Source: Dactylonectria macrodidyma
Lineage: Eukaryota; Ascomycota; Sordariomycetes; Hypocreales; Nectriaceae
Direction of reading: 5' to 3'
Assembly: GCA_020744425.1 (NCBI GenBank)
Contig: JAGMUV010000001.1
Location: forward strand, 5,394,001-5,458,000
Length of the DNA stretch: 64,000 nt
Shown here: positions 56,601-64,000 of the stretch, in pieces
How the letters are laid out: every line of letters starts with the position of its first letter
Numbering within the stretch: position 1 is the first letter of the stretch
Position numbers and translations under genes: made by a program
Notes under the pieces: model-generated
What the model was told of the DNA's origin: nothing
The model's input: the letters and a program-made list of their open reading frames with translations, nothing else
Database searches by the model: none

Positions 56601-57350
56601 CATTCTGCTGAAGAGGCAGTTCTGGAGACTAGCGATACTGATTTACAAGGTGTTTCCGCAACCTCGCCTATTACCCAACCGATCTCGGCAGCCGACGCCG
56701 TTTCCCCCTCAGTTTCCGCGTCTAGCAGAGAAGTAGACCTACTCCACTACAAAGAGTCGACTCGTACCCTGACTTCGAGACAGGTTGAACAGGCAGTGGA
56801 GCTCGGGGACTCTGGCGCCCCTAAGGGCGCCCCCCAGTCTACTTTCACCCCATACGAAACACCGCTCCAGTTCTTTCGCGCATACCGATTCCATCCCCAG
56901 TTCAAAGACTCTGTTGCTGGGGGGCTTCGATCATTAACCTACAGCAACCAAATCGATGTCCAAAGGGAAGTATGCCCAGATCAACTTGTCGAGGGTGTTT
57001 GCCCCAGAGGCGAGCAGTGCGAGTTCCAGCACTTTGATAACATGAAAGCCCCGGGTACGTGCACATCTGCTCGCGCCGGAGGAACGACAACGGCATGATG
57101 CCTGGTGAGGTGAGCGCTAACGTGCTGACGGACAACAGACGACCAGATTCTTGTTCAGCTCGGCGCCTACGGTAACTACGAAGGAGAGCAGAAGCAGAAG
57201 TACATTACCGGGCTTCGTGAGTTACTCACGGGATTTCGCAATCGCAAGATTAAGGATTTCCAAGCCCTCAGCGAGGGCATCATCGAGTATCGAGCCCAAT
57301 TCCATGGCGACAGGACAAAGATCCTCCCCTTGGGCAGCGTCGCCATCTGA
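53612..57350 (+). CDS. Red1/ZFC3H1-like zinc-finger protein (nuclear exosome cofactor)
   Basis: Exons 53612-54293, 54358-57054 and 57139-57350 give up to 1196 residues. The N-terminus is YGG/PQ-rich and contains EEGELSEGELED. The middle is disordered and charged with two coiled-coil stretches (about 590-620 and 720-755). The C-terminal finger is C1100-x8-C1109-x5-C1115-x3-H1119 followed by FDNMKAP, as in the zf-C3H1 domain of fission yeast Red1 and human ZFC3H1, scaffolds of the MTREC/PAXT complex that brings unwanted nuclear RNA to the exosome. Introns 1 and 3 are clear (GTAAGT with CTAAC; GTACGT...ACAG). A further 93-bp candidate intron (56017-56109, GTCAGT, AACTAAT branch, TTTCAG) is in frame without a stop; its removal gives 1165 residues. 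Identity by finger and layout; moderately sure. Confidence 0.78.
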
Positions 57351-58719
57351 CCGTCACGGCGGAGATGAATTGTCTTTTGACCGACGCCTTTCCCCTCTTT
57401 TCGTAATCCCATCCTGCCCATGACTCTCGTATGATCCATCCCATCACGGCCATTGCACATATCCGGTCGACTGGTGGTCATTGGGTTTGTCGCACGGCTC
57501 GTGAAGCATAGCGTCTTCATTTTAATCGTTCATCTAACATAATCCGCTTCCTTTTGGTGGATTCTTATACACACATACGAGACTTCCTTGTATCATCTTC
57601 TGTGGGCAACTGTTGTTTGCATTCTTGCAGTAACTTGGCGTGGATGGAGGGTAATTTAATGGCTGAAACGTGGGCAGGCTGAGTTGAAAAGAAGAAGAGA
57701 AACAAAAGAGAGCGAGGAGAGCCGAGCCATGATGGTTCAGCATGAAACTCAACTAACAGTTGATGGAGTTGCTTGTGTGCGCCCAAAAGAACCGGACGGT
57801 TCTGGCGCCAAGCTATTGTAAGAGGTAGATAAGCGAGAATATTCTTGATCTGGATTCAATCGCGTTCCTCATCTATGCTCGGTGCAAGTGCTCAATAAGG
57901 TGGACAGGTTGTAATTCTATGCATTATTGAGGTGCCTTGTCATATGTTTTGACGGGCTATCGAGCACTTCATGCTTGAGATCTAGCCCTACTACAAAAAT
58001 CAATACCACCATATGAGGATGCGGAAGACAAACACCTTACTCTATGCACATGTTTGATGAGTGTTGGAGGAGGAGTAGATACGGCGCCATGTACTTTCTT
58101 TGCTCGTCGGCCAAACTGTCGATCTCTTGTCATAGCTACTACCAACACCCGGTTCGAGCAACTCTAGCATGAGACTAAAGCTCATGTTTGATCTCGTATT
58201 GTGCAGGGTTATATCCATTATCCCCTCATATTGGAAAGAGGCCATCCTCATTTCTTATTCCATCGACTAACGGTGGTGGGCGTGATACGTGTCGTCCTTG
58301 AATGTCACACCCAGAATGGTGCAACAAAAGATTGCCGGATCTCTTCTCTGTTCATCAAGAGTAATGTACAGTATTCACTTCAGGCCTCATCTTATAGAAA
58401 TATAGTACGGCGAGTTGAATGACTGGATTATCGGAAGTGATGACGACACAACGCCATTAAACGGTTGTTTGTGTTGCAAATATGTAGATTAACCCCGCTT
58501 GAAATACATAAAATCAATCATATTAAATATTTCAGAAAGGAATGTATGAATTAAATATCAAGTTAAGGATAGCTCCCTAATATCGTACAAGCAACTATGC
58601 CAAAACTTGTTGCAGGCCACTGCCTTCTTTTTCCAGTGTATCCCTGACTCTTTGTCCTTAAAATGAAACCAACGCACCCACCCTCCACTTGAAACACCTT
58701 CAGTTGGTGAGAGAGCGCT
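57351..58719. other. convergent intergenic region
   Basis: 3' flanks of the Red1-like and RTA1-like genes. The part from about 58430 to 58580 is AT-rich. No gene, repeat or RNA is evident. Confidence 0.5.
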
Positions 58720-59829
58720 TCAGTCGCTGCCACTCTCGTTCTTGGAACGCTTCTCCTTGCGGTTGCGGAGGCACCAAAGACCCTTGAGACCACCGTCGTC
58801 GAGCTCCAGAAGCTCCTTCATGCAGAAGGATGGGTGGAAGATGTTTAGGGCGACGACGGCGACGACGATCAGGACTCCCTCGAACCCAACAAACATGTAC
58901 TGGTCGCCCATGATTTCACTATCCCAACCGTCAGAGAGCTCAGCAACGCGGAAGGCACTACGCCAGAGGATGCAAATGGCGGCGAGGCTGAGGGCGCCGA
59001 GGAAGGCCTTGAAGAGCTTCGAGTTGCGGACGCGAGCGATTTCGTGTCGCTGATCCAAGGCGCTGTCACCCAGGGCACGGTAGCGGCGAACGGTTCGAAA
59101 GGCGAAGTCGGCAGAGGCGACGATGAAGGCGAAGATAGTGATGACCTGGAAGGCTAGGCCGGCGATCATGATGTTGGAGCCGGTGTCAGGGGACTCGTTG
59201 TTGTGCGAAGCCACCGAGGCCATGCCGCCACCGAGGGCTTGGAGGACAAGAGAGATGACATCGCAAGGGATGAACTAGGTTGATTCCAAGTGTTAGCAGA
59301 GTGTTATTCTCGGTTGCAGCAGAGATTGTAGTAACTGTAGAGACTCTAATATAGGAACTGATCTAATACTTACAATTCGAGTGTAATACTCGGGAGGAAT
59401 TCTCGAGTTCTCCGGGCCAAAGGCCGAGACAATCCGTCGCAGGCACAAGTAGATACCGGCAGCCATAAAGGCCGGTCCAATGGTCAAGCAACAAATCTGA
59501 ACAAGGAAGCCGTTCTCGCTCCAAGGGTTATCGGAACTCATGATGCGGCCGGCATACCCGAGGATCTCGCAGATGAGGCCGAGCAGCAGGGCGACGGTGA
59601 AGGCAGTGCCGCGACGGGTGACGATCCAAGTGACGGCGTATCCGATCAGGGAGGCTGCGAAGATAGCCAAGAACGCTGCGTTGGGCGCCATATCGACGCG
59701 GTACTGGTAGTAGCTGTCGACATTGTCGCAGAGGGACGACTTGGGATGGTGGAAGCAGAAGAGTTCTGGGCCGCCTTCTTCAACCCAAGTTGCGTTGGTA
59801 GCGTCCCACTTGTCGTACTGGATGCTCAT
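58720..59829 (-). CDS. RTA1-like seven-helix membrane protein
   Basis: Exons 59829-59374 and 59274-58720 (99-bp GTAAGT...TAG intron) give 336 residues. Seven hydrophobic segments are visible. RTA1-family features include GRIMSSDNPWSENGFLVQICCLTIGPAF in the middle (arginine after helix 3), GIYLCLRRIV, FIPCDVISLVLQALGGG at the exon junction, and an FRVAE motif near helix 6. The short cysteine-containing N-terminal loop is outside and the basic C-tail (RKEKRSKNE) inside. The family includes yeast Rta1, Rsb1 (sphingoid-base translocation/resistance) and Pug1; substrate cannot be told from sequence. The promoter side has a strong GC hairpin about 370 bp upstream. Confidence 0.9.
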
Positions 59830-60193
59830 GGTTGCGGTCGCGATGTGTATTTTTGGTGTTTTAACAACCCGAAGGCAGCCTCTTGGCGTTGGTGCGTTTC
59901 ACTGCAGCGCAGGAACTGGTTCAAGTAGGAATAGCAAGACAGGTATAACATAAACAATACTAGAACCAAGTCTTGGTATGAGAAGCAAGGCAGAACTCGG
60001 GCGTCGAGGGGCCAAGGGGGGGGAATAAGACGAACTAACAAAATTAAACGCCTGCCTTGGCTGTACGAGATACGACAAGAGCACGTCGACAATTGCAACC
60101 CAAACCATACGAGAAATAGAACCCCAAAAAAGAAAAAGCCACACGGATTCCAATCCTCCAATGACTTTCCAACACCGACCCCATCTCGCCCCG

Positions 60194-60240
60194 GGCGGCC
60201 GGAGTCCGGGGTTCAAGTTATCCCCTTGGCTCCGGCCGCC
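60194..60240. repeat. 11-bp perfect GC-rich inverted repeat with nested GGGG/CCCC
   Basis: GGCGGCCGGAG (60194-60204) is complementary to CTCCGGCCGCC (60230-60240); the 25-nt loop itself contains GGGG and CCCC that can pair. It lies about 370 bp upstream of the RTA1-like start. It has a weak B-box-like GGGTTCAAG inside, but no tRNA fold. Confidence 0.75.
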
Positions 60241-60782
60241 TTGGACTAGGGACCAGGACAAGGCAAAAAGGCAGGGAAGGTCGTCGATGATTTTCTACTT
60301 GATCTGCCGTGCTTTGGACAAGGGCGAGCTAAAAAGAAAGGTCCCGTCAGCTTGCAGGCCGCTAACGACTCCATGGCGGCATGAGCGTGGATGAGATTGG
60401 GCGGCGATACGGGGGGGCCCATCATCGATGACTGTATCGCGGATCCATCTTATGGGGCTCTTTCTGGTGGGTGATGAATGATGGGTTCTAAACCGGACAA
60501 GGGACCCTTTTGGCAGGTTGGTTTCAGAAGTTTCCGTCTGCTTTGTTGCAACATGGTACGATGGCCTGAGATGGACCAAGATGAATGACACTGTACCTGT
60601 CCCAAAGATGCAGCCCCCCCGATCTATATCCTACCGTCTCAGCACAGAGGATCTATATTTCTGGCGTACTCAACTTGGGCCCTTGTCGACCGCAAAAGCC
60701 ATGCGTTTGCCCTCGTGTCCCAGCAGGAATCCGGCTGTGCAAAGGCGACCCACGATATGTCTCATCTCATGGTTGGGCTGAC

Positions 60783-60806
60783 ATCCATCCATCCATCCAT
60801 CCATCC
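60783..60806 (+). repeat. ATCC tetramer microsatellite, six units
   Basis: Six exact ATCC units. Confidence 0.9.
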
Positions 60807-60968
60807 CATACGCGAATTAATTATCCAGCGAATGCATCAATCCAAAAGCTCTCAGAGCGGATCAATCAACCGAAAGTCCCTCGGCAGGAATCTGCGGCCT
60901 TGGCTCGTAGACCATGCGTGAGCATCATCCTATGTCTTACACCGACACTGTCCATTTGCTCTCTTCCA

Positions 60969-60981
60969 CCCCCCCCCCCCC
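60969..60981 (+). repeat. C13 homopolymer
   Basis: Thirteen consecutive C followed by GGG. Length may be unreliable. Confidence 0.85.
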
Positions 60982-62897
60982 GGGTACATTCGAGCATGAG
61001 AGGGCAGCAGCTTTTGGCAAGGGCATATGAGATTTTGATAAGCGAGTCGTCGCCCCATGTAAACAACGTGGGCCTCATCCCTGTCCATCAGCTCAGCTAG
61101 CCAGTCGGAACAAACAGTTAGCATGGCCTAGTGATTTCCCATCCGGGAGTTCCGTCTAATAATTGCAGCGCCAAGTCCGCTCATACCACTCGCGGCACTC
61201 AAAACAATGACAACACTCACAATACTCGCAGCACACCATGTACTAAGACCTGTCATCCAGAGTAAGATAATGCGCTCAACGGCCCTTTGGACAACAGGCA
61301 AGATAGAACCAATACACATCCAAAGAAAAGCCTCTGAAGAACGACGCTAGCTGCAGAGTCACAGGGACAAATCCAAACTGTACAGCGCAGAATACGGCCT
61401 CGTCTCGTCTCACCGCGTAAGCCCATGGCTCATGCATGACTCAAGGGTGAAAGTTGGAGGGCGCCAAGGCAACCAACAAGACACATACATGCACATGAGT
61501 GACTGCACACCGATGTAAGGTCCTGACAGTAATAACTTACTCCTCGTCTCTATCCTGAGCCACTTGTATGAGCCGTAGCCCGAAGTGGACAAGAAAATTG
61601 CGGGAAAATATGCAAGCGTGCAGAACCGGTTGGTGTTGCTCCGTAGTCCGACTCCGTAATCCCGACTCCGTGGCCGGTCCTGTTGTTTGACACTCCCTCC
61701 GCCTTGGCGTCTCCAGGCCGGGTTTTATGTTGTAGGCCGAGCTTTGTAATCTAAGCCAAAATTTGTGATCACGTAGCCCGAGCTTTATGAAACCGCCCCA
61801 GCCTATCTATGTTGTACCGGAGCGAAGCTGACGCGGTTCGCATCATTGATGGTCATGGTGCTCCCGTAGCCGGGTCAATCACCATCATTTTCCCTATGAG
61901 TCAATCTTCTTCCAGACAAGGAGGATTTGGTCCACCTAGAGCTAAATCTTGAGCACTAATCAGTTGGGTGAGTAAGATGTACCAGTGTAAGCTGATGAGC
62001 CATAGAATGGTGCAGAGGAATGTGCTGCAAGGGATGGTACAATAGCTAAGACACGACGATTGGGTGACAATGCCAGTAATCCCTGCGACGTGGCTCACAC
62101 TTCTCGCCCGAGGCAGAAGCAGGCTTTCTGACCTTGTTGAAGTTCTGTACTTTGAGGAGGATTAGCAGTCATCAGCACCAGTCACTACCGGACTGTCATT
62201 GGCGACGTTCTAGAACGCAACGTGACATAGCCCCCCTAGAAGGAGGTCGAGGCTTTGTCCCTCAACACAGCCCTTACTGAACAGCAGCCCTAACAGCGGA
62301 AACTTCAACATGGTGCTCGTCTCCATGAGTTGATCCTTGGCAAGCGGCCCGCTAGACGTCTGCGGCTGAGCCGCCACGAAACGGTGAACCCCACGAGCCA
62401 CGCGGCCCGCCATCCTTGTAGGCGAAAATCGTAGGCATCAACTTATCGTCTCCCATGATTCCCTGAAGCCGTCCTGGCTGGTTCTCATCTCGAGCGTTTG
62501 CGAGTCCGTGGTAGTTGCGAGGTTTCAGCTATCGTTCAATCAGTATTCCACATGACGTCGTCGAGCCAACCAGGGCTAGCGGGCTTCCTCAGGCTTGGGG
62601 CCTTACTCAGGATTGCCAGGCTTGCCAGCGTCATGATGCATTGATCACTGACTGCCGGGCGGAATATGAAGAACCTCCCTCCTCTTGGAAGGTTCCCGAT
62701 TGGAGCACCAGAAGTATGCAATTAAAACAAACTTCAAAACTTTCAGAAACTCCCAACGTCTCGCACCAACACTGATGAAAATCGTATTTGCCAAAGAGAT
62801 GTTGTATGTACTATGTACAGCTGACGTGGAAGCGCTCATGAACTCGTCCAACCTACTCCCAACTCCCTCACGTGCCCCTTCTCTTCCTACCCTCTAA

Positions 62898-64000
62898 TCA
62901 CTTCTTCCTCTTCTTGAGAGAGGTATCCTTATTCTGATCTGGTAGGCTTGCGACACCGCCCGTCACCACGCCCGTCACCACTCCCCCGACAGCTCGGCTT
63001 GTCCCAATGCTGATGCCTCGTCCATCCCGCATACTGTCAACACTGATGTTGCTCCCAACGCTTCCTCGTCGTAATCCACTGCTTCGAACCCTCTTCGTAG
63101 TCGGAGATTCGCGGCCATCTGTCCCCCCATCGCCAGAGTCATTCTCCAATACTCGTGGCGTAGCCGGGCGGGCGTCTTCGTCCTCAACTGCAGGGAGATT
63201 GAACCTCAGCCGCGCTGAGTTCACCGAAGAATTGTTCACAGTTGCCTCCCGCGCTCGGTGAGGAGTAGGTGGACCACCACCCGCAGCTTCACTAGCGGCC
63301 AAGGTGGAAGCCTCGCTCTCGCTGCCTCGCTGTGAAAATGCAAAAGGGTAACCTGAGCCGACAAGACTTTCCTGCCTCGTGATGTAGTACCTGTCGTATT
63401 CTTCCTTGGAGTGTTCCGCGTCCGTGAAGCTGTTGAGGGCATCAAACACATGCTGGAAGACTTGCGTGTCAACATCCCGAGCCCACAGGAAGTCGAGATG
63501 TTCGTAATGTGGAATTTCAGTGGCCACTGTTTGAGGTGGCAACTCCTTGAGCATAGCCTTAATATCCACCAAGGAGTCGCTGCCGCCATACACCAAGACA
63601 ATCGGTGTCTTAATGTTTCGGGTTGGGTACTTGGCCACCTTGGAATACTTGTTGGTTGAAGTGACACTCATCGGCTGGTGAACATCATCATCGTACATCT
63701 GGAAGCACTTATTTCGAATGATTTGAAACCAATGGACGACACTTTTGGTGCTCGTGAAAGAATACAGATGCGGGTATGCGGCCAGTTTTTGACTTGCCGA
63801 GATGTTCTTAGTCTGCCAGTTGAATAGGAAAGAGAGACCCATGTCGATGAGTTGGCTGAATATGGGTGGGTATAGGAGAGTCTCCCACATAGTAGCCGAG
63901 CTTAGGATGGACCGGCGACCGAATAACAGGAACAGGACCTGGGGAGATGCCTTAACCAAGGAATCGACAATTCCATTTGAAAGGCCTGCTGGAGACATGG
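62898..64000 (-). CDS. steryl ester hydrolase / TGL1-like lipase, 3' part (cut by window edge)
   Basis: Only the C-terminal ~367 residues are inside the window; the start, the lid and the nucleophile GxSxG lie beyond position 64000. Seen: the second half of an alpha/beta-hydrolase fold with the acid-bearing segment VLVYGGSDSLVD and the histidine-bearing HYEHLDFLWARD, the layout of the yeast Tgl1/Yeh1 family and of acid lipases. PQVLFLLFGRRSIL matches the cap region of these enzymes. Yeast relatives are lipid-droplet or plasma-membrane sterol ester hydrolases that release sterols from stores. After the fold comes a ~150-residue serine/arginine-rich disordered tail ending KKRKK, longer than in yeast Tgl1. 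No intron is evident in the visible part. Confidence 0.85.
   Translation of the reverse strand, partial: MSPAGLSNGIVDSLVKASPQVLFLLFGRRSILSSATMWETLLYPPIFSQLIDMGLSFLFNWQTKNISASQKLAAYPHLYSFTSTKSVVHWFQIIRNKCFQMYDDDVHQPMSVTSTNKYSKVAKYPTRNIKTPIVLVYGGSDSLVDIKAMLKELPPQTVATEIPHYEHLDFLWARDVDTQVFQHVFDALNSFTDAEHSKEEYDRYYITRQESLVGSGYPFAFSQRGSESEASTLAASEAAGGGPPTPHRAREATVNNSSVNSARLRFNLPAVEDEDARPATPRVLENDSGDGGTDGRESPTTKRVRSSGLRRGSVGSNISVDSMRDGRGISIGTSRAVGGVVTGVVTGGVASLPDQNKDTSLKKRKK

Larger units (their letters stand above)
59830..62897. other. 3-kb gene-free region
   Basis: No frame resembles a family. Contents: a GC-rich hairpin, an ATCC microsatellite and a C13 tract (listed), two CCGACTCCGT copies (61648-61657, 61662-61671), and two GTAG(G/C)CCGAGCTTT copies (61732-61745, 61773-61786). 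Some low-order duplication is therefore visible between 61.6 and 61.8 kb, perhaps a decayed repeat. Confidence 0.5.

Noticed and set aside
1..64000. CRISPR arrays, rRNA, intact transposons, RIP-mutated blocks
   Set aside because: I looked for regularly spaced repeats, transposase or reverse transcriptase motifs, long terminal repeats and strongly AT-biased blocks and saw none.

Overview
This window is nuclear DNA of a filamentous ascomycete (Pezizomycotina), most likely a Sordariomycete. The evidence is short GT-AG introns with CTAAC-type branch points, multi-exon genes, and families typical of such fungi: PalI/Rim9, a divergent AspE-type septin, a cellular RNA-dependent RNA polymerase, AIM11, an RTA1-like membrane protein, and a Tay1/Teb1 double-Myb telomere factor. 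I could not fix the species.

Layout, left to right: palI (minus, 1.0-3.2 kb); a 4 kb gene-poor stretch; a mitochondrial ABC1/COQ8-family kinase-like protein of Mcp2/Cqd2 type (plus, 7.2-9.2 kb); a 4.8 kb stretch without a supported gene; a divergent septin (plus, 14.0-15.7 kb). A telomere-protein neighbourhood follows: a Taz1/Tbf1-type protein with a helical TRFH-like region and C-terminal telobox Myb (minus, 16.9-19.2 kb), a small DUF7704 membrane protein (minus, 20.1-20.7 kb) and a double-telobox Tay1/Teb1-like protein (plus, 21.6-23.3 kb). Ribosomal protein S4 is at 24.0-25.1 kb. After another 4 kb gene-free stretch come D-lactate dehydrogenase (29.1-31.1 kb), an RNA-dependent RNA polymerase (32.1-36.3 kb), a convergent 2OG-Fe(II) oxygenase (36.5-38.1 kb), two unrecognised multi-exon genes flanking AIM11 (40.0-44.8 kb), the class II myosin heavy chain (minus, 45.5-52.8 kb), a divergent Red1/ZFC3H1-like zinc-finger protein (53.6-57.4 kb), an RTA1-like protein (58.7-59.8 kb), and the 3' part of a TGL1-like steryl ester hydrolase cut by the right edge.

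The most interesting signal is around 16.9-23.3 kb. Two telobox Myb proteins of different architecture are coded within 6.5 kb. The upstream region of the Taz1/Tbf1-like gene carries telomere-like repeats (TAGGGTTAGGG, then two GGGTTAGGC units at 18-19 bp spacing) next to a 20-bp palindrome. That is the arrangement expected if a TTAGGG-binding protein senses its own level or telomere state; this is inference, not shown. Other points of note are a GC-AG intron inside the D-lactate dehydrogenase FAD domain, several stopless introns whose length is a multiple of three, and a 467-bp intron with six GGG runs on its non-coding strand.

I found no tRNA, rRNA, CRISPR array, intact transposon or clear RIP-mutated repeat.
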